Source of the DNA: Engraulis encrasicolus
Lineage: Eukaryota; Chordata; Actinopteri; Clupeiformes; Engraulidae
DNA length: 64,000 nt
Reading direction: 5' to 3'
Assembly (NCBI RefSeq): GCF_034702125.1
Contig: NC_085880.1
Span: forward strand, 16,714,528-16,778,527
Positions 1-10,392 of this stretch are shown here, one piece after another. The first letter of the stretch is position 1; the number at the start of each line of letters is the position of its first letter. The notes under the pieces were generated by a model. The model was not told the DNA's origin. It did not search any database and saw only the letters and a program-made list of their open reading frames with translations. The translations under genes were made by a program, and so were the position numbers.

Positions 1-540
<540 letters not shown>

Positions 541-707
541 CAATCTCAGAAGATTATCCATCGTCCCTCTCCATCCCCATGCAAATAAAGCCAGCTATTT
601 TGTTAATTTCTTTTGCCAAATGTAGATTGGCCACAACATAAGACAGTGAAAATAAAGATGAATATCCGCACACTGCTTCCATGTTGCTTTTTAAAAAAGA
701 AAATCCC

Positions 708-746
708 AAGTGAGTGCTTTCGAGCTAGTCGCTCTTCATCAAACTT
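708..746 (-). ncRNA. Hammerhead-ribozyme-like motif, decayed core
   Basis: On the minus strand the order is helix I 5' strand AAGU, box UUGAUGA (consensus CUGANGA, so C3 is U), helix II GAGC/GCUC with loop GACUA, GAAA, a 2-bp helix III (AG/CU), cleavage dinucleotide UC, and helix I 3' strand ACUU. Helix II is a perfect 4-bp stem. The C3 change should disrupt the C3-G8 pair, so activity is doubtful. As in the other copies there is one extra A between the box and helix II. Confidence 0.5.
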
Positions 747-813
747 CTTGACTGTCCTGTCTAAAAAAAGAAAATAGTGGAACCGCTGCTGCCACTGGCC
801 CACACGTCTGATG

Positions 814-848
814 AGTCTGATGATGAGCGACCTCAAAAGCCCTCACTT
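814..848 (+). ncRNA. Hammerhead-ribozyme-like motif, decayed core
   Basis: The plus strand shows CUGAUGA at 817-823, helix II UGAG/CUCA with loop CGAC, then AAAA where GAAA is expected (G12 to A), a 2-bp helix III AG/CU, H17 = C844 and ACUU, which can pair with GAGU before the box. It is the inverted partner of the motif at 708-746, and each copy has lost a different core base. Confidence 0.5.
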
Positions 849-1206
849 GGGAATTTAAAAAAAAAAAGCAACATGGGAGCAGTGCGTGGACATTTTCACA
901 GTATTCTGACCTTTTGTCATGCACCTGTCTTGGATGTGCGCACTAGTAGTCGACTGACTGGCCACAACATAAGACAGCAATGATCTACTTTTCATGCCAT
1001 ACGTACTTGTCACTTTATCTGTCCTAAAATTTAATTGGCCTCTGACCCTTCAGAAATCTGGGATTTTTCGGATGCTAGGATGCCATGCAAACTGAATATA
1101 AGCAGAGATGTTTCAGATGCCGGGATCTTTATTTGGTGGGCCTATAGGGCTCCTGCTGAATTCGTAAAGCAATCTTTTTCAAAAAGTGCTTGGAAATAGT
1201 CGCATG

Positions 1207-1369
1207 CAGGGCCGCTGACAGGCTGATTTGGCCAGGCCCGGGACAAAGTCATCTGAAAGCCCCCCCCCCCTGTCCAATAGATGCAATGTAATGAGGAACC
1301 AACTCTGGGCCCCATCTCTACCTGGGCCTGGGACAACTGTCCGCTTTGTCCCCCATGTCGGCACCCCTG
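1207..1369 (+). mobile_element. hAT-like MITE, family CAGGGCCGCTGAC, copy 1
   Basis: The left end is CAGGGCCGCTGACAG and the right end CCCCTG. The interior has the family landmarks GGGACAAAGTCATCT near the left, ACAATG/TGCAATGTAATGAGG in the middle and GGGACAACTG near the right. Flanking 8-mers GTCGCATG and GCCGCGTG match at six of eight positions, a decayed hAT-type duplication. There is no coding capacity. Confidence 0.7.
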
Positions 1370-1494
1370 GCCGCGTGCATCTGTGGAGTGTCTGGGCTTT
1401 GACCTTGCCGATGAAAAGCGGGGAACCAAGCAAAGTGAAGTGAAGTGTCTGCATTTTAATTACCTCCAAGAAATACCAAAGCTTTTGCTGTAAG

Positions 1495-1651
1495 CAGGCC
1501 TGCAGACAGCATTTGCTGGGCCTGGGACAAAATCCACTAAAAAAGGTCCCAGACCCAATGCAACTAATGTAATAAGGACCCCATTCTGGGCCCCCTTTTT
1601 CCCTGGGCCCGGACCAACTGAACCCTTTGTTCCCCCCTGTCAGCTTCGCTG
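1495..1651 (+). mobile_element. hAT-like MITE, family CAGGGCCGCTGAC, copy 2
   Basis: This is a second copy in the same orientation 125 bp downstream of copy 1. Flanking 8-mers GCTGTAAG (1487-1494) and GCTGCAAG (1652-1659) match at seven of eight positions. The GGGCCTGGGACAA and GGGCCCGGACCAACTG landmarks are retained. Confidence 0.75.
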
Positions 1652-1659
1652 GCTGCAAG

Positions 1660-3080
1660 AATGAAAGGCACCCAGTAAAGGACTTTTGATGCACCAATAG
1701 ATCAGTTGACTCATTTGGAGCTATAAATAGCTGCATAGATATCTCTGAGATCTGCTATCCCACTGGGACTGGGGGAATGAAGACGATGCGATGCCAAACC
1801 TGAGTACATTTCAGCATAGCAATGCAATGACCCTCCCCCTCCCTCGTCTCTCTCCTCCTGAGCTAGTTATTGTTGTTCTGTGAGTCCAAAAAGTGCAGTG
1901 ATTTTCAAAAACTTACTCTGCACACACACAAACACGCGCACACATTCACGCACACACACGCACACACACGCACACACGGCTTTCTTTTCTTCCCCTCTGT
2001 GTATGCTCCTTTCCTGCTCTAATTCTGAAACTCGCTGAAATATTTATCAAATGTAAATGTATGTCAGCACCTCCCGGGTCTGTCAACAAGACATTCTAGA
2101 CTCCACCATATCTGCGGCAGCTGCAGCACATTGTCTTCGTTCGGGGGAGCTGCCAGGTTGCATAAAAGTCTCTATTGTTCACTGACATTTCTGCAATGTT
2201 AGTTTAAAGTTCATGTCTGTTCCTGGTGGCTGGGTCGCTCCATCCAACGCCCCCGTGGCGAACGATGCGACCCTGTATATTTACAATGCAATCACAGAGG
2301 TCGTAGAAGGAGGACCCTTGAGGCACAGCACAGCACAGGTGGGGCCGGGGACAGTGGAAATCTATCACGGATATTCATCAGACACACAGACGTGGAGATG
2401 GATTGGATGATCTCACTTCAGGTGATAAACTATTTTCATGACCAATGTGTCTGCGTAAGCCGTACCTGAAGTATTTATGGGGCTGTTTGCGTTACAGACA
2501 CATGTGAAAGAGAGGAGGGGGGTGGGGGGTGGGGGATGCGGAGGCTCCCAATGCAGACGATTCCCTGCGCTAGAGAGTAGAACAGGGTTGGGGAACCTAT
2601 GTCTTCAGGGCGTTTTATGGCCCTTGTGGCCATCTTATCCAGCCCCCAACATCATTGCAAAGTACTATTCGAAATTACATTCACCATACAATTAAGTTAT
2701 ATATTCAGGAAACCTAGTGAAGGTGGAGTCTGTTGTAAAGGTGTCCAACTTCAATATAGGCCTAAAGTGCGGGGGGAAATCCTGGTTTGTGTTCATAAGT
2801 AAGTTGCCCCTCAAAGGAAAAAGGGTCTCCCAAACCTGGAGTAGAGACACTGTCTCTGAGAGATGCTCACTTATTCACTATATAATGCAATGGGCATCAA
2901 TAACATTTGCTAGACACCCAATTCACTTACTCACTATATAGCTTAATGCACTATGCTAGGTACCCCGTCTCCCTGTGCAAGAGAGTAGAGACCTCATCCC
3001 TGGGAAATGCTCACCAGGCCTAAATTATGTGCTGTGCATCAGTAATATTTGCATTCACTTACTCACTGTATGCCCTGTGC
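1660..3080. other. No gene seen; imperfect AC tract and unique sequence
   Basis: An imperfect AC tract lies at 1921-1976. A 65-codon open frame at 2213-2410 resembles nothing I recognise and lacks convincing splice context. From about 2820 there are scattered CACTTACTCACTATATA-type blocks that look like old repeat remnants, without clear termini. Confidence 0.4.
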
Positions 3081-3207
3081 TAGAGATTACTGTTGTATCT
3101 CAAATGGTGCACTTGTGCACTTCTGGCACTATGTTTCAGTGCTTGTGGGGCGCACTGACTATGCACTGAAACATAGTGCCCAAATTGAGACACACAGCAA
3201 ATCTCTA
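3081..3207. repeat. Foldback element (short palindrome)
   Basis: The arms are 3081-3142 and 3163-3207. They start TAGAGATT..CTGT..TCTCAA and end GGCACTATGTTTCAGTGC, with its reverse complement on the other side. The loop is about 20 bp. It is probably a small MITE, and I did not find a convincing target duplication. Confidence 0.5.
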
Positions 3208-3416
3208 CGAAATGTTCACTTATTGCCAGTGAACTACTAATGCACTGTGCATCAGGAACACTGATCTGATTCAGCAGTTGAGTCTTTTTGAGCATAGCGC
3301 CCACTGGCTAAAGACAGTTTTACCAATAAAAAGATAACTGAATCCAAAGCACTCTCCTTCGAGTCAAGGTTGTAGTTATAATAAAAACCCTTTATTTTAT
3401 ATCGGGGTAAACAAAC

Positions 3417-3468
3417 TTAAAAACGCAGACCGGTTTCAGCCGTCTGGCCTTCGTCAGAGCGTGGTTAA
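3417..3468 (-). ncRNA. Hammerhead ribozyme (minimal, PLE-type), intact core
   Basis: Read on the minus strand: distal helix I UUAA, internal loop CCA, proximal CGC, then U, CUGACGA (3457-3451), one extra A, helix II GGCC/GGCU with loop AGAC, GAAA (3437-3434), helix III ACC/GGU with no loop, H17 = C3428, then U, GCG, internal loop UUU and UUAA. All invariant core bases are present (C3 U4 G5 A6 G8 A9, G12 A13 A14, and a U-C cleavage step). The loopless helix III is the feature known for PLE-associated hammerheads, thought to act as dimers. A U-U mismatch sits next to the cleavage site. Cleavage itself is inferred. Confidence 0.7.
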
Positions 3469-3631
3469 AAATCAGGTACCTGGGTAACACAGGTAAGTAA
3501 ACTCTTGGGGGTCACATGGCTATGGTGGCCTACACAGTTCACACATTCAATATACTGTAAAGAGATAAAGAGATGAGATAAGTTAGTAGTAGATATGACT
3601 GATGGTCTTGCATAGTACATCATATGCACAG

Positions 3632-3796
3632 TCAAAAGGTGTTAAAAAAAGGCCTAAAATCTATTTCCTCATTCAAATCTGGGTAGTTGAGGGCATCCAA
3701 ATTATGAATCCAGTACGTCTCTCTCTGTAGTAGTTTGTTAAGCCAGATACTGTCAATGGCCAGTCCCCACCTCTTACTGTTTTTTCTACATGTTCT
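3632..3796 (-). pseudogene. C-terminal remnant of Penelope-like GIY-YIG endonuclease region
   Basis: About 55 codons read in frame to a TGA at 3634-3632. Key stretches are KRWGLAIDSIWLN, LLQRETYWIHNLDALN and LNEEIDFRPF. The order RE-x-YWIH..L..L....LNEE-DF is the typical C-terminus of the endonuclease-bearing PLE protein, just after the GIY-YIG catalytic part. The frame is broken upstream by the truncation at the duplication. It is a dead fragment of a mobile-element protein, not a host gene. Confidence 0.75.
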
Positions 3797-3962
3797 ACAG
3801 TTTTACCAATAAGCAGACAAGGTACTTGCCTAGGGCCCCATCACATCTGCCCCAACAGTCAGTCCTGCAATGGTAAATAATACCAATGGAAGCAATAGGG
3901 GCCCATGTCTACATTTTGCCTATTATGGGCCCGGAAATAGTAGAAAATAGTAGAACCATCCC

Positions 3963-4121
3963 AGCTGTGGCTAAGTCAGCTGGCCACTGGACTGCTACGC
4001 AGGCGACCTGGGTTCGATTCCCGACCCGGGTCATTTCCCGATACTCCCCCCGTCTCTCTCACTCATTTCCTGTCCCATTCTTCACTGTCCTGTCTAAATA
4101 AAATGTTTTTTTTTTTTTAAA
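3963..4121 (+). mobile_element. tRNA-derived SINE (type B)
   Basis: The head resembles a tRNA gene: box A-like GTGGCTAAGTCAGCTGGCC and box B GGGTTCGATTCCC. The tail is TCATTTCCTGTCCCATTC followed by CTGTCCTGTCTAAATAAA and a T-run. A second copy lies at 34117-34250. The tRNA head lacks a full cloverleaf, so it is not annotated as a tRNA gene. Confidence 0.75.
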
Positions 4122-5454
4122 GAAAATAGTGGAACCGCTGCTGCCACTGGCCCCACACATCTTATAGCTACAACTCACACATTTATTTATATATATATAT
4201 ATATACCCTGTGTATATATTCAGTATATCTTGGAAGGTAATCCTGGTTATATTACAGCATGTGTAAAATGAGGTTTTTTGGGGGGATTTAAAGAATTAGC
4301 TTTAACATTCACTCACTCTCTCCCTGGTGTGAAGCTGAGGTCATATCTTCAGGGGGGTTCCTGAATGACACTGCAAAACCCTACATTGGCAATATCTGAA
4401 AACCCTCAAAACCCTATTGGCAAAAACCCTAGATTGGCAAATGTCTCAAAACTTTATATTGTCAAATGTTTAGTTTTTCACATGTCTCCAAACTCTAGGT
4501 TTCCAGTCAGGTAAGCACTACACCATATCCTGCACAGCTAAACCCCTGGAGCGACCCAGCCAGCCCTGACAGAAATTTCCAAAGTACTCTCGGTCGTAAA
4601 ATATTTCAGAAATGGTCATAAATTGGGGTTCAGCTCAATTTTGTAAGACAGCTAACACAGAGGCTCTTGGATACTTAACCATTTCACTGCTCAATATCTC
4701 TTGTGACCTCAATAGGCCCTGCACCATTTATATATTACCAGTGGTGTAGTCTACGCTCACCACTGAATCCAAGGGAATGGTAAGACGGTCTTAAGACGGT
4801 TAGCAACGACAAGAATCGAGAAACGGACCCCTGCATGGCACAGCATAGCACTTGCTTGCCTACATGCTTGCATACATGCTTGCATACTTTCCTCTTTGTG
4901 AAAGCTTGCTCTGTGGCCCTTGCTGTATGTGGCATAATTTGTGGCATTGTTGCATATAATGTGCCTGCTGCAAATTAGGCATTGCTTTGAGAACTAGCTT
5001 GTAGTGCTGCTTGTTTGCTGTGCTACCTGGGGCATATTACGTTTTTGCAGACTGACCAATGCTATTCATCATTGGCTCATCAAGACATACAGTAAACAGC
5101 CCACCTCGCACACTCCCATTGTCATTGTAACATAGCACTGCGTACTCTGAAATTGTATTCATGCCCCACACTTTCAAAGGACCACCGCAAACCATCATCA
5201 TAACAAAGCATAGTAGCGGCATAGTATCATGCTCAAGGCACTTCAGTCATGGTGAACGATGGGAGGGTGGGGTGGTAACATGTTCTGTAGAGGACTGTTA
5301 TTTCACAGTTCAATTGCTGCTGAAAAAATGTTATATACTGTGATACATTAAACAGAACTGAGCTGTATTTGATGTTTGGTGTGAAATAACAGTAGAATTA
5401 CAGGTGAATAATATAATTGCCAGTAAGTGCCGTTATTTTGCAGGGGAGATGTCT
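4122..5454. other. No gene seen; short simple repeats only
   Basis: There is an AT dinucleotide run at 4181-4205 and a loose repetition of AAACCCTA-TTGGCAAATGTCT between 4370 and 4500. The remainder is unique AT-rich sequence. I see no exon-like open frame or element termini. Confidence 0.4.
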
Positions 5455-6036
5455 TATAGTGGGGTGGTAGGCATGTGCAATTTTTCTCAGTCATTTCAAA
5501 TTGGTGTTAAAGTTTGGTTTTCACTTCCAAGTTGAAGTTTAGGGTCTATAGAACAATTTGAGTTCGAGTGTCAAACACACAGATAACAAAATGGCCTGCG
5601 GGGGGCGCTCTAAAATATATAAACTGCTATAACTTTTGATTAGTTTAACCAAATTTAACATATGAGGTATGTATGGATTCAGCATTAAGAGGAGAAACTG
5701 GTGAGCTAAGTATTTGGTCACCAGATTGAAAACACACTATGTAATAAACACACTTTTAGCCCATGGACAGCAAAATTCAGTTTTTTTAAAGATAAAGGGT
5801 GGAGATGCCCTCAAAGTTGCAATGAAACATAGTTTGTTGTTACAAGCTAATGTAAATAAAGCCTGGGATATCATTCAACTTGATTTGTTCAGAATATCCC
5901 TGAAGCACAAACATACCTAGGATACCCATACGAAAATATGGCTGCATAAAGCCCATGTGATATTCACGACCCAGCTTACAACTTTGAGTTTATGAATTTA
6001 GGATCATGAGTACCATCTTTTTTCAATCGAGCCATA
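5455..6036 (+). repeat. Left arm of the long terminal inverted repeat
   Basis: The arm aligns with the reverse complement of 7896-8465. Landmarks are GTTCGAGTGTCAAACACAC, GGCCTGCGGGGGGCGCTC and GGATCATGAGTACC. Divergence is mostly small indels and substitutions, so the element is old but not ancient. Confidence 0.85.
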
Positions 6037-6104
6037 TTCTATTAACATATAACATCACAAAAAAATATATCTAGAAGAAAATAAATCATTATTATTATTA
6101 TTGT

Positions 6105-6200
6105 TATTATTACATTACATTACATTACATTGCATTTGGCAGACGCTTTATAACCAAAGCGACTTTCAAAAGAGGACATAATCAAGCCAACATCACAAGC
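6105..6200 (-). mobile_element. LINE/SINE 3'-tail fragment with TACAT repeats
   Basis: On the minus strand it reads AAAGCGAC..TTGGTTATAAAGCGTCTGCCAAATGCAATG and then TAATG units. This is the teleost-wide 3' tail shared by L2-like LINEs and the SINEs that use them. It is inserted in the interior of the 3-kb element. Confidence 0.6.
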
Positions 6201-6295
6201 AAATACAAAGTTATTAAGCAAGCAAATACAAAGTTATTAAGACTGCATTTCCGGAGAGACAATGCTATGTATGCTCTAGTATGCTTGCGGCTCCT

Positions 6296-6392
6296 GCACA
6301 CACACACACACATACAGGGTTGTCATATACACGCACAGAAACACGAGGGAAAGAGATAGAGCTCTGTGTGTGTGTGTGCGTGTGTGCGTGTG

Positions 6393-6432
<40 letters not shown>

Positions 6433-6434
6433 TG
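6296..6434. repeat. Short CA, GT and (TGCG)n microsatellites
   Basis: A CA run of about 17 bp at 6296-6312 is followed by GT from 6366 and a TGCG tetranucleotide array to about 6434. Confidence 0.95.
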
Positions 6435-6572
6435 TGCTGGCGCGTGCATGTATGGAGATGCTTCAAGGTGCCTTTCAGCAATGGGTGGGTAGGGAGAGGT
6501 AAGGGTTGGATTCAAACCTGCAACCCTCTGACAGACCAACACCCGATATCCAGTAGGCCGCTTAATGTATAG
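6435..6572 (-). mobile_element. Degenerate tRNA-like SINE head
   Basis: The minus strand contains GGTTGCAGGTTTGAATCC, a box-B-like sequence, followed by a CACCCATTGCTGAAAGGCACCT segment similar to the body of the type C SINEs at 15036 and 22551. Box A is poorly preserved. Confidence 0.45.
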
Positions 6573-7371
6573 AGTGGCCACAGAAGCATATAGGCCACGG
6601 TTGTCCAGGTTCTACAAGGCTGCATGTGTGCGTGTATGAATGAAGATTCTAAAGGTGACAGTTTGGCAGTCAATAGCTGAGTAATATGTGCAGCCTTATC
6701 TCCAAAAGTTTTGCAAGTTGTCAAATGATATTGACACACAAATGGCATAACCCTGTTCTTTATGTCAAAGCTGAGATCACTTTTCTAGGCCAAATGGTTC
6801 AGTGAAAAATATTCAGGCCTATGCGCTAAGTTGTTCACACATTTTTCTAAGTGAATGGGGTCACATCATAGGGATTTTAAAACTGCTCTCTCTCAAACAT
6901 TTTTAAGAGTTGGCTAATGATCTTAACACAGTTTGTATTCAGAGCCAAGACCTCTCTGACAATGCCTTTACCTAGTCGAAAGGTGAAGCGGTTCATTTTA
7001 TTCTATTAAAAACCCCAGGACAGGTTACCTCTCACTCTAACTGCCATAGTTTGTGACATCATCATCTTGACCATTCAATGAGGGGGAAAACAGAGAGAAA
7101 ACTGAGGAAAACAAGTCTGGTGAACAAATGAAAGGGGGTAGGCCAGCGAAAAATACACCACCTTTAGCCCTTTTCGAGCTGTTCGTTTTGGAACTGAAAC
7201 CGTGTCTATCTCTAACGCTGCAACGATTCAAAGTCACCATACTAATGAATAGAGGTGAATGGAAAAATGTATAATAATAATAATAAACTGTCGAACAAAT
7301 AGTATGTCATACATTGAAGACACAATCATCTGCTGTTATGAAGACATCTCTGTCATCTGGGAACTGTCCAT

Positions 7372-7680
7372 TTGTTACCAGCACAGTTGACAGGAATAAA
7401 AAACGCTCTGTCTTATTATCTGCATTTGCCAGAAATGCCTGCCAATCTGGTAACAAATGGACAGTTCCCAGATTTGGACTACACTACCAAAGATGCCGTT
7501 GCCAAAGATGTATTCCAACTAGAGGTGAAGTGCAGCTGTACTAGTACTTGTACAAATAGACCTGTCAGATCTTGGTGCAAGTGCATGAAGGCAGAGTTAA
7601 AGTGCACAATGTCTGTGCAAGTGCACATACAATTTCTAAGACTGACCACTGACTGTTATTGTATCTGTTCTCTGTCATAG
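7372..7680 (+). pseudogene. Candidate remnant of a CXC-type cysteine-rich transposon protein
   Basis: A 102-codon open frame contains VKCSCTSTCTN, then SWCKCMKAELKCT: C-x-C-x3-C, then C-x-C-x6-C. This resembles the first half of CXC (tesmin/TSO1-like) cysteine clusters, which also appear at the C-terminus of proteins encoded by repeats in many animal genomes. The expected last cysteines are missing (MSVQ follows), so it looks broken. It lies in the middle of the 3-kb inverted-repeat element and may be what is left of its protein. I am not sure of this. Confidence 0.3.
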
Positions 7681-7771
7681 TTATTGTAGAGTGGAGTATT
7701 GGGATAAATATTAGCCCTATGGTCTTCTGTTTGTTCCTCATAGTATATATCATCATCACCATTATCCTTAT

Positions 7772-7788
7772 CATTATTATTATTAGGC

Positions 7789-7852
<64 letters not shown>
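7772..7852. repeat. (ATT)n microsatellite
   Basis: About 80 bp of ATT units are broken once by GGCT near 7787. Confidence 0.97.
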
Positions 7853-7895
7853 GATTTACTTTCTTTTAGATATTAAGCTTTGTGAATAAAATGAT

Positions 7896-8465
7896 GGCTC
7901 GATTAAAAAAAAAGCTGGTACTCATGATCCTAAATTCATAAACTCAGAGTTGCAAGTTGGGTGCTAAGTATGACATAGGCTTTATGCAGCAATATTTTTG
8001 TATAGGTATCCTAAGTATCTGTGTGCTTCAGGGATATTCTGAACACATCAAATTAAGTGATAACCCAGGCTTTATTTACAATAGCTTGTAACAATAAATT
8101 ATGTTTCATTGTAACTTTGAGGGCATTTCCACCCATTATCTTAAAAAAGACTGGATTTTGCTGTCCATTGGCTAAAAGTGTGTTTATTACATAGTGTGTC
8201 TTTAATTTGGTAACCGAATACTTACCTCACCGGTTTCTCCTCTTCATGCTGAATCCATACATACCTCATTTGTTAAATTTGGTTTAAATAATCAAAAGAT
8301 ATAGCAGTTTATATATTTTGGAGCGCCCCCCGCAGGCCATTTTGTTATCTGTGTGTTTGACACTCGAACTCAAATTGTTCTATAGACTCTAAACTTCAAC
8401 TTGGAAGTGAAAACCAAACTTTAACACCAACTTGAAATGACTGCGCCTAATACTACCCCACTATA
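7896..8465 (-). repeat. Right arm of the long terminal inverted repeat
   Basis: The arm is the reverse complement of 5455-6036. It runs from TGGCTCGATT through GCGCCCCCCGCAGGCC to TACTACCCCACTATA. Confidence 0.85.
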
Positions 8466-8660
8466 CTGTATATTACACTGTACACTGTATATTACTGCTC
8501 TCTGTCTGCTCTACATTACGTGTACAGTACACTGCTGTACTCTGTACTCTACTGACCCCAAACTCTGCACTTGCTTGTTCCTGTATGTTCTCTTTGTAAG
8601 TCGCTTTGGATAAAAGTGTCGGCTATATGTAATGCCATGCCATGCCATGTAATGTTATGT
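8466..8660 (+). mobile_element. LINE-type 3' end with teleost tail
   Basis: Repeated TACACTGTATATTAC-type sequence leads into TTGTAAGTCGCTTTGGATAA, then AAGTGTCGGCTATATG and TAATG/CCATG units. This is the usual 3' end of L2-like LINEs and dependent SINEs. Confidence 0.6.
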
Positions 8661-9341
<681 letters not shown>

Positions 9342-9648
9342 TGTGCGTGCGGATGAACATGCGTGAGTGCGTGCACGAGCGTATATGTGCATGTGTGTGT
9401 GTGATGTATTGTGAGTGGTGGATGGGTAGGTAGCCTGGACATGAAGAGCAGTGCTGATTGGCACTGAGATGTGATACTGAGAGGAGAGAGGGGAGTGTTG
9501 AGAATCCAGTGCAGCGCGGCTGACTGACTGACTTGACTTGACTTCCTGGAGTTGTCACCACATCACCATCACACATTGTCACCTGCTCTTGGATCCTGTC
9601 CAGCAGCACGCTTGAAGATGGAGTGAAAGGCAAAGATGGGAATATGGG

Positions 9649-9860
9649 GAAGAAGAAGAAGAAGAAGAAGAAGAAGAAGAAGAAGAAGAAGAAGAAGAAG
9701 AAGAAGAAGAAGAAGAAGAAGAAGAAGAAGAAGAAGGAGGAGAAAAGAAGCAGAAGAAGTAGTAGAAGAAGAAGAAACATAAGAAGAAGCAGAATAAGGA
9801 GAAGAAGTAGAAGAAGAAGAAGGAGAAGGAGAAGGAGAAGGAGAAGGAGAGGGGGAAAGA
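9649..9860. repeat. (GAA)n array with imperfect purine extension
   Basis: About 88 bp of GAA/AAG units are followed by about 120 bp of GAAGAAGTAGAAG and GGAGAA variants. One strand is almost all purine, so it is a candidate for triplex formation. Confidence 0.97.
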
Positions 9861-9964
9861 AAGAATCTAACTTCCTGTCAAGGGCTGGAAGTGCTACTGC
9901 ATTACATTATGAATCCTGTGTTGGGAGGATGAGTGAGAAGGTACAGCTGCATTTCAGTGGAAAT

Positions 9965-10392
9965 AACATTCCCCCACCTCCCCTTACCCTCACCTCCACC
10001 TCCCCTCACCTCCACCTCCCCTGACCCCCACCTCATCTATCCTCCACTTCCCCTCACACCCAACTCCCTTACCTTCAACTCCCCTCACCCCCACCTCTCC
10101 TCAACCTCACCCCCCTCCCCTTACCTTCAACTCCCCTCCCCTCCACCTCTCCTCCACCTCTTCCTCTTCCCCTTACCTTCAACTCCCCTCACCCCCACCT
10201 CTCCTCAACCTCAACCTCACCCCCTCCCCTTACCTTCAACTCCCCTCACCCCCACCTCCCCTCAACCTCATCCCCACCTACCCTTACCCTCACCTCCACC
10301 TCCCATCACCTCCACCTCCTCTCACCTCCACCTCCCACCTCCCCTCACCCCCAACTCTCCTTACCCCCACCTCATCTTACCTCCACCGTCTG
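9965..10392. repeat. C-rich minisatellite (CCTCCACCTCCCCTCA units)
   Basis: About 430 bp consist of variants of CCCTCACC, TCCACCTC and TACCTTCAACTCC. Longer blocks recur: TTACCTTCAACTCCCCTC occurs at least four times at 70-90 bp spacing, so there is higher-order structure. The plus strand has almost no G. Confidence 0.9.

Larger units (their letters stand above)
647..958. mobile_element. Penelope-like element fragment, inverted pair, with 19-bp TSD
   Basis: The segment is flanked by exact 19-bp direct repeats, TGGCCACAACATAAGACAG, at 628-646 and 959-977. This is a target-site duplication typical of a retroposed copy. Inside, 658-746 and about 804-899 are inverted copies of one sequence, each carrying a hammerhead-like motif followed by an A/T-rich run and a CCATGTTGC-type block. 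The spacer (745-805) matches 4093-4153 in its second half. Assignment to a Penelope-like element rests on the shared motif and on the coding fragment at 3330-3796. It carries no coding sequence of its own. Confidence 0.65.
3330..3796 (-). mobile_element. 5'-truncated Penelope-like retroelement with 16-bp TSD
   Basis: Exact 16-bp direct repeats ACAGTTTTACCAATAA at 3314-3329 and 3797-3812 bound this insertion. On the minus strand it begins inside a coding remnant of the PLE C-terminal endonuclease region (3796 down to stop at 3632), continues into a 3' untranslated segment, contains a hammerhead-like motif at 3468-3417 and ends about 85 bp further on. This is the copy that ties the hammerhead motifs to the PLE. 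The 5' truncation and duplication are expected of target-primed reverse transcription. Confidence 0.8.
5455..8465. mobile_element. 3-kb element with about 570-bp terminal inverted repeats
   Basis: The outer ends are TATAGTGGGGT..GTA at 5455 and its complement CTACCCCACTATA ending at 8465. The arms (5455-6036 and 7896-8465) stay clearly alignable end to end. The TA-rich junctions are compatible with a TA or TATA target duplication. The 1.86-kb interior holds old SINE and tail fragments, microsatellites and a cysteine-rich broken frame at 7372-7680. Long inverted termini are seen in some Tc1/mariner-like and foldback DNA transposons. The superfamily is undetermined. Confidence 0.7.

Noticed and set aside
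2213..2410. 65-codon frame beginning MSVPGGW as a possible first exon
   Set aside because: No recognised family, no convincing donor site, and no neighbouring exons.
4370..4500. Telomere-like AAACCCTA motifs
   Set aside because: Only a few irregular AAACCCTA blocks mixed with TTGGCAAATGTCT. Not a TTAGGG array.
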